Shown: positions 45,145-53,359 of the stretch, piece after piece | How positions within the stretch are numbered: the first letter of the stretch is position 1 | Layout: each line of letters opens with the position of its first letter | DNA from: Bacillaceae bacterium IKA-2 | GTDB lineage: Bacteria; Bacillota; Bacilli; Bacillales; Anaerobacillaceae | Reading direction: 5' to 3' | Assembly (NCBI GenBank): GCA_031761875.1 | Contig: CP134492.1 | Coordinates: 930,001-994,000, forward strand | Length of the DNA stretch: 64,000 nucleotides | The notes under the pieces: generated by a model | What the model was told of the DNA's origin: nothing | Database searches by the model: none | Seen by the model: only the letters and a program-made list of their open reading frames with translations | Program-made: the position numbers and the translations under genes

Positions 45145-45918
45145 ATGGCACCGACTGTTTCCAATACTTCAATGTTATTTTTAATTGTTTTTGTGTTAAT
45201 CCCAGTGTCTTTATCTTATATGTATGCACTTGGCTTAGGTAAATCAATTACTTGGGCTTCGCTCCGAGGTGTTATACAACTTTTTTTAATTGGCTACCTG
45301 TTAACTTATTTATTTGCACTGCCAACAAATATTGGGGTTACTTTTATGTTAATTGTGATGATTACAATTGCTACTTTTCATGCAAGTAAAAAAGGAGTCG
45401 GGATTCCAAAAGTAAAAACAATGATTTTTTTGATCATTTTAGGTGTCGAAGGTTTAATCTTAACAATGTGGCTAGGTTTTGAGATGATTTCCTTTACGTC
45501 AGAACAAATCATTCCAATGAGTGGGATGGTTATCGGAAACAGTATGGTCGCCATCGGTCTCGCATTAGAAAGAATGAAAAATGAATTTCGTGAAGGTAAA
45601 GGAAAAATTAATGCAGCGCTTGCTCTTGGCGCAAAACCACAGCAAGCTACAAAAATAATTGTTCGTAAAATTGTCCGCGCTGCAATGATTCCTAATGTAG
45701 ATGGGTTAAAAACTGTTGGCTTAGTACAGTTACCTGGGATGATGACTGGTCTTATTTTAGGAGGAGTTGCTCCTATTGACGCAATTCGCTATCAAATCGT
45801 TATTTCATTGAGCATTTTTACATGTGTTTCGATAAGTGCAATGCTAGTTACGGTTACATTATATCGTTATTTTTTTAATAAAAATATGCAATTAATTGAA
45901 ATGAAAGAGGAGAAGTAA
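45145..45918 (+). CDS. fetB: UPF0014 permease (FetB/YbbM-like)
   Basis: 257 residues, seven membrane segments. The MIGNSMVAIGLALERM-type motif (PMSGMVIGNSMVAIGLALER) and the later LPGMMTGLILGGVAPIDAIRYQ are the signature of FetB. The ATPase for it is directly upstream. Probable role is export of iron or a related metal; this is transferred from the family. Confidence 0.88.
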   Translation: MAPTVSNTSMLFLIVFVLIPVSLSYMYALGLGKSITWASLRGVIQLFLIGYLLTYLFALPTNIGVTFMLIVMITIATFHASKKGVGIPKVKTMIFLIILGVEGLILTMWLGFEMISFTSEQIIPMSGMVIGNSMVAIGLALERMKNEFREGKGKINAALALGAKPQQATKIIVRKIVRAAMIPNVDGLKTVGLVQLPGMMTGLILGGVAPIDAIRYQIVISLSIFTCVSISAMLVTVTLYRYFFNKNMQLIEMKEEK

Positions 45919-46006
45919 CCCTTGGAGGGAATTATTAATAATTTTGTATATCCCCCCAGATAAACATTAGTTAGTTACTAGACTTTTAAGGAGTGTGGCG
46001 CTAAAT

Positions 46007-47080
46007 ATGATTAAAGGATTATCATTTCAAAATGGAATTTTTTTCATTGGAAAACGTCACATTTCATGTGCCTACAATCATCAAGGACAGATAAGAGATT
46101 GGGTAAAGCCATTGAATGGCAAATCACTGCTTTACGTTTTTATGCTAGTGATGATCTCCATGCCATTAGCGTATAAGTTTGTAACAGTTATTTTTTTAGC
46201 GCTTATTTTTATTCCGAAACTTATTTTGTTTATGGGAGCAGAAATGGGCTGGCAAGGACTCCCACTATACTTTTTATTTTATTATACGTTAGGGGCGCAT
46301 TTTATTTTCCCGAAAAATTTACGAAAATATCATGGTGCCGAACATAAAGTATTTAGCTTCAAAGGGGTTAAAATGATTGCTAATTTAGCAAAAATTAAAC
46401 AGGCACAGATTACGAATCGCTATTGCTCAACCAATCTTGTAGTTGTATATTTTAGTAGTGTTGTTTTTTGGACAGTGTTTTTGTTGTTATTTTTCTCATT
46501 TACAGAAGCAGTGGAGTGGGCATCTTATGGATCATTGATCATAGCCCCGCTCGTTAATTCTCAACTAAACAGTGTCGGTATGGGGATAGTAAAAAATTAT
46601 GTATTAAAAGTATCTTATTATTTACAAGAAAAAGTAACGACAACTGACCCAGATGATTTTCATCTGAAAACGGCAGTCAGATCGTATCGTCGACTTGCGA
46701 TAAAAGAATTTCCAAATCAATTACGGGTAAGACCAAAACTAAAGGAGGAGCTAAGGAAAATGGCGATTGTCGATATTACAATTATCCCTGTTGGGACGAA
46801 TGAGTCAAGCGTTAGTGAGTATGTCGCGGATATTCATAGAGTTTTGGAAACATATCAGGATAAAGTAAATTATCAACTTACTCCGATGAGTACGATTATT
46901 GAAGGTGAACTACCAATTTTGTTTGAAATTATCCAAGCTTTACATGAAGTTCCATTTTCAAAAGGTGTTCAAAGAGTTGCAACAAACATCCGGATTGACG
47001 ACCGTCGTGATAAGAAACTAACGATGGTAGGAAAGTTGAGTAGTGTAGAAGATAAATTGAACCAAGAAGATTTAAAGTGA
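46007..47080 (+). CDS. DUF1385 (YqhQ-like) protein fused to MTH1187/YqgV thiamine-binding domain
   Basis: 357 residues from ATG 46007 (AAGGAG upstream; a GTG at 45995 abuts that site). Residues about 1-235 are a membrane DUF1385 domain with four segments and the RKYHGAEHKVFSF signature near 100. From Met252 the frame runs without a stop into a full YqgV/MTH1187 domain (MAIVDITIIPVGTNESSVSE onward, about 105 residues), which in relatives is a separate small thiamine-binding protein. An AAAGGAGG sequence 11 bases before that Met (46741) may allow separate translation of the C-terminal part. B. subtilis encodes yqgV at this place as its own gene. Confidence 0.8.
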   Translation: MIKGLSFQNGIFFIGKRHISCAYNHQGQIRDWVKPLNGKSLLYVFMLVMISMPLAYKFVTVIFLALIFIPKLILFMGAEMGWQGLPLYFLFYYTLGAHFIFPKNLRKYHGAEHKVFSFKGVKMIANLAKIKQAQITNRYCSTNLVVVYFSSVVFWTVFLLLFFSFTEAVEWASYGSLIIAPLVNSQLNSVGMGIVKNYVLKVSYYLQEKVTTTDPDDFHLKTAVRSYRRLAIKEFPNQLRVRPKLKEELRKMAIVDITIIPVGTNESSVSEYVADIHRVLETYQDKVNYQLTPMSTIIEGELPILFEIIQALHEVPFSKGVQRVATNIRIDDRRDKKLTMVGKLSSVEDKLNQEDLK

Positions 47081-47103
47081 GAATTTCTTCAGAAAACAAG
47101 CGT

Positions 47104-47142
47104 AAAAAACTGAGCTTGAGGTGTTCTCAAGTTCAGTTTTTT
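47104..47142 (+). terminator. Terminator after the fusion gene
   Basis: AAACTGAGCTTGAG/CTCAAGTTCAGTTT with a five-base loop and T6 tail. Confidence 0.88.
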
Positions 47143-47149
47143 AACAAGA

Positions 47150-47240
47150 TATGAAAGTATATACGTTTTTACTCAGTAAGTTGTCTAGCATCAGTGCTTG
47201 CACTTTTAGTAGTGGGCAAGGCGCTTATGCTTTTCTTAGG
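47150..47240 (+). repeat. Dispersed repeat family 1, copy overlapping a stop codon
   Basis: GAAAGTATATACGTTTTTACT, TTGTCTAGCATCAGTGC and GCGCTTATGCTTTTCTTA occur in order. The terminal TTA is the TAA stop of the DUF2759 gene on the minus strand. Confidence 0.6.
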
Positions 47241-47409
47241 ATCCACTACCTGTAAGGATTGAGAAGATAGTCATCACTGAGAACCAACCAAATACAGCAA
47301 AAGATACGAATGCAAAACCTGCTCCGAAAATATTTTTGCGTCCAAGTTCACGGAGAATACCAAAACCACTTAAAATTGTTACTAATAATGTGATAATACC
47401 TAAAACCAT
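47236..47409 (-). CDS. Small membrane protein of the DUF2759 family (YqgW-like)
   Basis: 57 residues, too short for most gene finders. Two membrane segments joined by the basic turn ILRELGRKNIFGAGF; AGGAGG lies eight bases before the ATG at 47409. Sequence pattern and its place between the yqgV-like domain and yqgX agree with YqgW of B. subtilis. Function unknown. The stop codon lies inside a dispersed repeat, so the last residues (GSGS) may be recent. Confidence 0.82.
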   Translation of the reverse strand: MVLGIITLLVTILSGFGILRELGRKNIFGAGFAFVSFAVFGWFSVMTIFSILTGSGS

Positions 47410-47550
47410 CCGGATAACCTCCTAAAAATAATTTATGTAGTGCTTAGTAAGCTAATATGTTCATTTAATCCTCTCGGCATTCTTATTTTATATGTTTTCA
47501 AAACATTTGTCGAGATTAACTTTACAATAGTTTTAAAGTGCTTATAGTGT

Positions 47551-48024
47551 TTATGGATAAAATGTTGCCACAATTCGATAAGCATCAGCAACACCTTGGA
47601 TTAATCCAATATGATACCGTTCCACATAATAAAGCGTTTTCGTTTCGTTTCGCTCAATAGCAATTAAGTGTTCATCCATTTGTTCGAAGGCTGATTTTAT
47701 GTCTTTTTCATTACGTCCAGAAAGTGAAAAAGGAATGACTAATTCTTCATATAAATATGATTTTTCTTTTTTTGTGGTGAAGCCAAAATCACTAAAGACG
47801 TTTTTATATTCGGGGTTTTCTAAATGATATAACGTAAATTCTGTTTCAAATACGCCTTCATTTTCAAAAAAATCTTTTAATTCTGATTTCAAAGAAATTG
47901 GCGCGATAACGCCATAGTTAAAATAGTCTAACTGGCGTTCGCTAATAAAAGAGTTGATCTTGAGATTTTCTGCTAGAATAAAAGACATTTCTTTGGTTAG
48001 TTCTAAGGCAATATTTTTTTTCAT
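47551..48024 (-). CDS. Conserved cytoplasmic protein of unknown function
   Basis: 157 residues from ATG 48024, with GGAGG four bases upstream; the frame runs on without a site. No signal peptide or membrane segment. Charged, with many Glu and Lys, and a C-terminal YYVERYHIGLIQGVADAYRI stretch. I do not recognise the family. It is divergent from yqgX, sharing the 123-base gap. Confidence 0.72.
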   Translation of the reverse strand: MKKNIALELTKEMSFILAENLKINSFISERQLDYFNYGVIAPISLKSELKDFFENEGVFETEFTLYHLENPEYKNVFSDFGFTTKKEKSYLYEELVIPFSLSGRNEKDIKSAFEQMDEHLIAIERNETKTLYYVERYHIGLIQGVADAYRIVATFYP

Positions 48025-48147
48025 AGATCCTCCATTTTCATTAATTTCAACTTTTCCTCTGGTAATGTGGCAAAACCAAACCGTTGGAAGTTTCGTTAAT
48101 TTAAGTGTAGAATAAAAGACGACAAATATGCAAAGGAGACGATTTAT

Positions 48148-48786
48148 ATGGAGTGGAAACAAATCCCTTTAGGGCCTTTAAAGACGAATGCTTATGTTTT
48201 GTATAATGAAAATAAAGAAGCTGTTATTTTTGATCCAGGTGGAGAAGGAGTAAAATTAAATCAATGGCTAAAGTCTGAAGGTTTAACTCCAAAAGCAATA
48301 TTACTAACTCATGCTCATTTTGACCACATAGGTGCGGTGGATGAAGTACGTGATAGGTGGGAAATTCCCGTTTATATACATAAAAAAGAAAAAGCTTGGC
48401 TAATGGATCCTAAAAAAAATGGCTCAACTTTATTTATGGGAATTAATTCAGTGAAGATAAAAGATGCTGACTATTTAATAAAAGAAGCAGGGAACCTAGA
48501 AATCGGTCCGTTTAGCTTTGAAGTATTTGAGACTCCGGGTCATTCACCTGGTAGTGTATCGTTTTACTTCAGTAAGCTTGAGATTGTTTTCTCGGGTGAT
48601 GCTTTGTTTGCTGGTGGAATTGGTAGAACCGATTTGCCTGGTGGAAGCTATGAAGTACTAATAGACAGCATTAATAGTAAATTAATGGAATTGCCAGAGA
48701 AGACGGTTGTCGCATCCGGTCATGGGCCATTAACCACGATTAGAATCGAAAAGGATTCTAATCCATTTTTGACTGGCGCACTTTAA
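48148..48786 (+). CDS. yqgX: MBL-fold metallo-hydrolase (YqgX)
   Basis: 212 residues. Metallo-beta-lactamase fold with the metal motif THAHFDHIG (HxHxDH), the third His in ETPGHSPGSV and the bridging Asp in FSGDALF. The GxGRTDLPGGS stretch is typical of the glyoxalase II-like YqgX/YcbL group. It likely hydrolyses a thioester such as a bacillithiol or glutathione-type adduct; the substrate is unproven. ATG has AAAGGAGA. Confidence 0.93.
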   Translation: MEWKQIPLGPLKTNAYVLYNENKEAVIFDPGGEGVKLNQWLKSEGLTPKAILLTHAHFDHIGAVDEVRDRWEIPVYIHKKEKAWLMDPKKNGSTLFMGINSVKIKDADYLIKEAGNLEIGPFSFEVFETPGHSPGSVSFYFSKLEIVFSGDALFAGGIGRTDLPGGSYEVLIDSINSKLMELPEKTVVASGHGPLTTIRIEKDSNPFLTGAL

Positions 48787-48858
48787 TAACAGAAAAAATT
48801 AGATTAGATAATAAATTAGGAATATAGTGGAACACTGATTAAACGAGGAGGTTTTAGT

Positions 48859-49086
48859 TTGGTTAGTGTAGCTACTTTTTTTCAATTTAATTATCTACTT
48901 CAAAGTTCAAGCTTTATTGGTTTAACAATAAACGGGTGGATATTAATTTTTATTATGCTTAGTTTATCTATAACAGCTGTTTCTATGTACTTAGGAGCCA
49001 AAAAAGGTGGACAGTTTGACGATATTGAAGGAATAAAATATCAAATGTTATTTGAAGAAGATGAAGAGGATTTTTATGATCAATAA
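48859..49086 (+). CDS. CcoS-like small membrane protein
   Basis: 75 residues from TTG 48859 with GAGGAGG upstream. One membrane segment (GWILIFIMLSLSITAVSMYLG) followed by AKKGGQFDDIEGIKYQMLFEEDE. The segment G-Q-F-D-D-x-E-G-x-x-x-x-x-L-F is the hallmark of CcoS, the copper-loading assembly factor of cbb3-type cytochrome oxidase. No cbb3 subunit genes are near. The N-terminal extension of about 25 residues before the membrane segment is unlike usual CcoS. Confidence 0.65.
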   Translation: MVSVATFFQFNYLLQSSSFIGLTINGWILIFIMLSLSITAVSMYLGAKKGGQFDDIEGIKYQMLFEEDEEDFYDQ

Positions 49087-49411
49087 GGAACGTGCAAGAG
49101 CGTTTAACTTTCTAGTACGTAAAAAAAGAATGGCCCGCGCGAACGGAACCATCCTCAAATTGGGGAGTTAATCTTAGTTATGATAAATGAACTTTCAAGG
49201 GAGGGGGAACTCCCGAAGAACATTGCTAACTTACAAATATATTATATAATCATATTTACAACGTGTCAATAGTGTTTATTATTTTGTCGAAATTAAGCTC
49301 CTGCTTTTCATTGCCTAGCTCCAAGACACATCAATGAGTTGATTTCTAGTCGTTTTGAGATGAAGAGTGGGAGCCGCGATAGCAATATTTTTAGAAAGGA
49401 GAGATTGTTTT
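49087..49411. other. Intergenic region with possible structured RNA and repeat fragment
   Basis: Two hairpin-forming blocks, CCTCAAATTGGGGAG (49152-49166) and GGGAGGGGGAACTCCC (49199-49214), lie in an otherwise AT-rich stretch. No riboswitch consensus I know fits. From about 49299 a family-1 repeat fragment (CTGCTTTTCATTGCCTAGCTCCAAG) runs toward the methyltransferase start. Confidence 0.4.
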
Positions 49412-50539
49412 TTGAAGGATTATATTGTTGATCAAATTAGAAATTCAAAAGATCAGATGATTACATACGCGGATTATATTAGTATGGCCCTTTACACTCC
49501 AGAAGAGGGTTATTATATGAAAAACAAAACAAAGTTGGGTCCAGAAGGAGATTTTTATACGAGTAGTGGTGTTCATGCTGTTTTCGGGAAAGCATTTGCG
49601 CACTTTTTTTTAGATATTATTGAAAAAGAGAAGTTGCCGTCCTATATTTGTGAGTTTGGTGGTGGTGATGGACGCTTTGCTAGAGCAGTTATTGATGAAT
49701 GGGAGCTTATTGCACCGGATAAAAAGTTATTATATACAATAATAGAAATGAGTCCTTATCATCGTGATGAACAAAAAAAGCTTCTAGCTGAAAAAGTAGG
49801 CTTTTGCCACCTTGAAAGTTTACAAGCTTACGAGAAAGAGTTCGGTACTAACTTTGAAGGTATTATTTTTTCAAATGAATTACTTGATGCATTCCCTGTT
49901 CATGTTATTGAAAAGCAGCGCACTGATATTTATGAGGTATTTGTATCGGAAGTGGATGGCGAGTTAGTTGAAAAGACAGAGCTTTGTTCAAATAAAGCGA
50001 TTTTAAATTGGCTAGAAAAATATGGCCCCCCACTAATTGATCAGCAAAGAATCGAAGTGCCTTTATATATGGGGAAGTGGATAAGTGAAATTAATAATTT
50101 TCTTAAACGAGGTTTGTTAGTAACAATTGATTACGGTTTTACAAAAGAAGAATGGACAATGCCAGAGCGGAAAGATGGCAGTCTCCGAGGATATTACAAG
50201 CACCAATTAATTAATAATCCACTTGAGCACCCGGCAGAAATGGATTTAACGACCCACATTCACTTAGATGCATATGAAATGATGACTAAAGAAATTCAAC
50301 TTGAAAAAATAATCGACTTAAAGCAAAATCGGTTTTTGTTAATGATCGGCATTTTTAAATTTTTACAAGAAAACTATGATCCCAATCCATTTTCCGAAAA
50401 GAGTAAGCAGAATCGAGGGATCCGAACACTAATTAGCGATAGTGGTATGAGTGTGGCTTTCCATGTCTTTTTACATGGAAAAAAACTATCTAATTGTAGT
50501 TCATATCGCTTCTTAACAGAAGACCCGTATAAGTTGTAA
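49412..50539 (+). CDS. MidA/NDUFAF7-type SAM-dependent methyltransferase (DUF185)
   Basis: 375 residues from TTG 49412 with AAGGAGAG upstream. SAM-binding motif I is CEFGGGDGRFAR (about 90-101) and the family motif ISNELLDAFPVH-like text (FSNELLDAFPVHVIE) follows. DLTTHIHLDAYE is the C-terminal signature. Human NDUFAF7 methylates an arginine of complex I; the bacterial target is unknown. It lies between yqgX and comGA, a common place in bacilli. Confidence 0.9.
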   Translation: MKDYIVDQIRNSKDQMITYADYISMALYTPEEGYYMKNKTKLGPEGDFYTSSGVHAVFGKAFAHFFLDIIEKEKLPSYICEFGGGDGRFARAVIDEWELIAPDKKLLYTIIEMSPYHRDEQKKLLAEKVGFCHLESLQAYEKEFGTNFEGIIFSNELLDAFPVHVIEKQRTDIYEVFVSEVDGELVEKTELCSNKAILNWLEKYGPPLIDQQRIEVPLYMGKWISEINNFLKRGLLVTIDYGFTKEEWTMPERKDGSLRGYYKHQLINNPLEHPAEMDLTTHIHLDAYEMMTKEIQLEKIIDLKQNRFLLMIGIFKFLQENYDPNPFSEKSKQNRGIRTLISDSGMSVAFHVFLHGKKLSNCSSYRFLTEDPYKL

Positions 50540-50562
50540 AGGTGAAAGTGAAAAGTTGGAAA

Positions 50563-50593
50563 TAAAAAAAAGCTGACAGGGTCAGCTTTTTTT
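50563..50593 (+). terminator. Terminator after methyltransferase gene
   Basis: AAAAAAAGCTGAC/GTCAGCTTTTTTT with a four-base loop; directly followed by a TGTCTAGCTCCG repeat start. Confidence 0.93.
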
Positions 50594-50700
50594 GTCTAGC
50601 TCCGAAATAAGTTGGTTAGTTGGAAAGGAAAAGCAAAATCAAAGGATTTTTAATTCTTTTGACCTGCCTAACCAACTAGCTAACTTTACTAAAGAACGCT
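50593..50700. repeat. Mixed repeat: family 1 start joined to a family 2 copy
   Basis: TGTCTAGCTCCG (family 1) is followed by GTTAGTTGGAAAGGAAAAGCAAAATCAAAGG and CTTTTGACCTGCCTAACCAACT (family 2, split here by a few bases). The words AAAATCA, TTTTGACCT and CCTAACCAACTA match the copy at 20401. Confidence 0.6.
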
Positions 50701-50712
50701 ACCGTCTTCTTA

Positions 50713-50943
50713 TTATACGACCATTATGAATGCTGTATAATAGGTAAATCCAACAAAGAAAAATGTTAGAAAAGCACCAAAAATGTATAAGTACATCCGC
50801 TCAGAAAGGTTTAAGTAGCTCAATGCCAAAAATCCTCCAGTAAAACCAAAGAAAATGATTGCAGTAGGATACATTTCACCAACTGTAAATAGAACTGCAA
50901 AAATACCTGTCCAGAAAGCTAAAACACGATACATTCGATCCAC
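50713..50943 (-). CDS. DUF2626 membrane protein (YqgY-like)
   Basis: 76 residues from GTG 50943 with AAAGGAGGGG six bases upstream. Three membrane segments nearly filling the protein; MYRVLAFWTGIFAVLFTVGEM is the family start. Function unknown. In B. subtilis yqgY lies close to yqgX. Confidence 0.85.
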   Translation of the reverse strand: MDRMYRVLAFWTGIFAVLFTVGEMYPTAIIFFGFTGGFLALSYLNLSERMYLYIFGAFLTFFFVGFTYYTAFIMVV

Positions 50944-51076
50944 GCTGTTCCCCTCCTTTTTTTGTAACATATATCGATAACTACGTAAACTCACTACATT
51001 TCATTAGTTTATTGTATATTTTACATCAAATATTATTTATATTTATTATATACGATAAAGAAACAAATTGTAAATA

Positions 51077-51784
51077 TTAAGGAAGAATTATTGTTTTGTA
51101 GGAACACGAACTATATTCAAGCCCGGTTAACATATTTTCAGTTTTAGATAAGTTGATTTTTCCAAAAAAGAAATCAAAGAACCCATTTATTAATGCTTGG
51201 TGCATTTTGCAAATTCCAGTTCGATTAGGAACCAATTCTTTAAAAGTACAGTTATAAACTCGGAAATGGACTTCTTGTGTTTCTTCAATAAAATTTATTT
51301 CAGGATTTAAGCCTTGTTGCAAGGCAACGATTTTAATATGAGATAGCTTGTCTTCATTTTCTAGATCGTCTAAGCTCTTATCTATGCCATGCAAATAAGT
51401 TTTAGCTGTTTGATAACCGAACTTTCGACCAGTTTCGATTAAAGCTGTTTCGCCTACTTCACCTAAATCTAATAAAGTATCGATGGCAATTTCTGATAAC
51501 TTTTGATAGTCTCGATAAGGAAATTGTAAGCTAATCAGTTCATCAGAAAGTCGGTAAAAACGACTGGGACGTCCACCTTTGCCAGTTTTTTTCGTTTGAG
51601 ATATTAACATATTTACATCTTCTAACTTTGTTAAATGGAGACGTGCAACATTAGCATGAATTTCAAATGCATCAGCAATTTCTTGAACAGTTACATCTCT
51701 ATGCTGTTTGGAAGCGTATTGGTATATAGAAAACCGTGTTGGGTCTGAAAGCACGCCAGTAATTTTTAATGTTTGTTGGTCCAA
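51077..51784 (-). CDS. Winged-helix regulator of the SufR/ArsR-like type
   Basis: 235 residues from TTG 51784, nine bases after AGGAGA. Residues about 1-75 are a winged helix (KITGVLSDPTRFSIYQYA, then EIADAFEIHANVARLHLTKL). The C-terminal half has Cys in YNCTFKE, TGICKMH and SSCSYK, the arrangement that holds an iron-sulfur cluster in SufR. It could sense iron-sulfur status or redox. Function in bacilli is not known to me. Monocistronic. Confidence 0.78.
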   Translation of the reverse strand: MDQQTLKITGVLSDPTRFSIYQYASKQHRDVTVQEIADAFEIHANVARLHLTKLEDVNMLISQTKKTGKGGRPSRFYRLSDELISLQFPYRDYQKLSEIAIDTLLDLGEVGETALIETGRKFGYQTAKTYLHGIDKSLDDLENEDKLSHIKIVALQQGLNPEINFIEETQEVHFRVYNCTFKELVPNRTGICKMHQALINGFFDFFFGKINLSKTENMLTGLEYSSCSYKTIILP

Positions 51785-51985
51785 CCTTTTCACTCTCCTT
51801 AAATATAAGAATGACCTCATTATATAATAGAAATATTAATAAATATATGGCATTTTCAATATAAGTATCTGGGTAAAGGTAGAAAGCACCATATTATATA
51901 AATTTACCAAGCAAACCATATACTATATATTAGGCACTGCAATTTATTAAAAGGCAAGAAAGTAAATCATAATTTCCCGTGTCTG

Positions 51986-52022
51986 TCTAGCTTCAGGCGC
52001 CTTGCGCTTTTCTTGTGACAGC
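51986..52022 (+). repeat. Repeat family 1, short copy
   Basis: TGTCTAGCTTCAGGCGCCTTGCGCTTTTCTTG: the two ends of the element with the interior deleted. Best view of the consensus ends. Confidence 0.7.
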
Positions 52023-52073
52023 TAAAAAAAAGAATAATTAATTAGGGTTGCCTAATCAATAATTCTTTTCTTA
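52023..52073 (-). terminator. Terminator after tRNA-Gln (minus strand)
   Basis: Read on the minus strand: GAATTATTGATTAGG/CCTAATTAATTATTC with a four-base loop and T8 tail. Confidence 0.88.
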
Positions 52074-52094
52074 ATAAATTTAATAATAATTGAA

Positions 52095-52169
52095 TGGCTG
52101 GGATGGCAGGATTTGAACCTACGCATGACGGAGTCAAAGTCCGATGCCTTACCGCTTGGCTACATCCCA
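52095..52169 (-). tRNA. tRNA-Gln (TTG)
   Basis: Minus strand: starts TGGGATGTAGCCAAGCGG, loop CTTTGAC with anticodon TTG, ends CATCCCAGCCA with CCA encoded. A plus-strand frame over it (52094-52303) is not a gene. Confidence 0.97.
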
Positions 52170-52318
52170 ACGATGTGACATTTCTTATTATGGAAGTTAA
52201 CGAAAAAAATATTCATAAAAAAAAGGAAAAAGTTATAAAATGTCGAATTAATTTTTTAGCAAGTGAATTTCATTTAGCAACAGTAAAAATTTTAAAAATA
52301 TAAGGAAGGTGGTTTTTT

Positions 52319-53359
52319 ATGGCTGATATTGAGTGGAAAAGTAATCAACTCATTTTAAAAGCAGTCCTTTTTAAAGCTTCGGATATTCATATTTTCCCTG
52401 CCAAACATTATTCGCAAATTAAATTTCGAATTGATCATCAAATAGTGGTGATTGAAAAAATTTGTAACCGTGATGCCGAAAAACTTATTTCTCATTTTAA
52501 ATTTCGCTCTAAAATGGATATTGGCGAACGAAGACGTCCACAAAACGGAGCATTAGACATCGCAATTGAAAATAGGCAAATTAATCTACGATTTTCCACC
52601 TTACCAACTATCCCGCACGAAAGCTTATCAATCCGGATTTTACCTCAAGATGAAGTCTTTACCCTTAATCAGCTAGCGCTATTTAACAAACATACAGAGA
52701 TTTTAAAGTCATTAATGGAAAAGGCTCATGGATTGTTGTTAATTTCTGGACCGACAGGATCTGGAAAAACAACAACAATCTATTCCTTACTTTTCAACAG
52801 TTTAACAAGAAACAAACGAATTATTTCGATTGAAGACCCTGTTGAAAAACGAACCGACGCTTTTATTCAAATAGAAATAAATGAAAAAGCTGGCTTAACA
52901 TACGAAGAAGCTTTAAAAGCAGCTTTAAGGCATGACCCAGATATAATTATGATTGGTGAAATCCGTGATGAAAAAACTGCTAAAATAGTAGTGCGGGCAG
53001 CGATGACAGGTCATTTAGTAGTTAGCACTCTCCATGCGAAGAATACTTTGAGTTGTATCTCTAGATTAAAGGAATTTGGTATCAGTGAACACGATATTAG
53101 AGAAACTGTAATCGGTCTTGTTTCCCAACGATTATTACAATTACAATGTCCTTATTGTGGTGATGAGTGTTCAGTGGTTTGCCGAGTTTACCGTGAAACA
53201 AGAAGGTTAGCCGTTTATGAAATAATGGCGGGAAAAGCTTTAGAAGCTCAATTTGATGGTGAGGAAACTGTTTTTTATGAAACACTAGAGCAAGGGATTG
53301 CTAAAAGTGTCGCATTGGGGTTCGTTAGTAAAGGCGAATATGAGAGGTGGTTATGCTAA
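52319..53359 (+). CDS. comGA: Competence pseudopilus assembly ATPase
   Basis: 346 residues, GspE/PilB type traffic ATPase. Walker A GPTGSGKTTT (about 144), Asp box EDPVEKR, Walker B IMIGEIRDEKTA and His box GHLVVSTLHAKNT are complete. A CPYCGDEC zinc-type pair follows. It powers assembly of the pseudopilus used to take up DNA. AAGGAAGGTGG precedes the ATG. First gene of comG; the ComK-controlled promoter should lie in 52200-52310, AT-rich, but no clean pair of AAAA-N5-TTTT boxes was found. Confidence 0.95.
   Translation: MADIEWKSNQLILKAVLFKASDIHIFPAKHYSQIKFRIDHQIVVIEKICNRDAEKLISHFKFRSKMDIGERRRPQNGALDIAIENRQINLRFSTLPTIPHESLSIRILPQDEVFTLNQLALFNKHTEILKSLMEKAHGLLLISGPTGSGKTTTIYSLLFNSLTRNKRIISIEDPVEKRTDAFIQIEINEKAGLTYEEALKAALRHDPDIIMIGEIRDEKTAKIVVRAAMTGHLVVSTLHAKNTLSCISRLKEFGISEHDIRETVIGLVSQRLLQLQCPYCGDECSVVCRVYRETRRLAVYEIMAGKALEAQFDGEETVFYETLEQGIAKSVALGFVSKGEYERWLC

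Noticed and set aside
52094-52303. 69-residue open frame
   Set aside because: Runs antisense over tRNA-Gln and has no ribosome binding site.
52196-52318. ComK boxes upstream of comGA
   Set aside because: The region is A/T-rich, but I found no clear pair of AAAA-N5-TTTT boxes at the required spacing, so a site cannot be placed.
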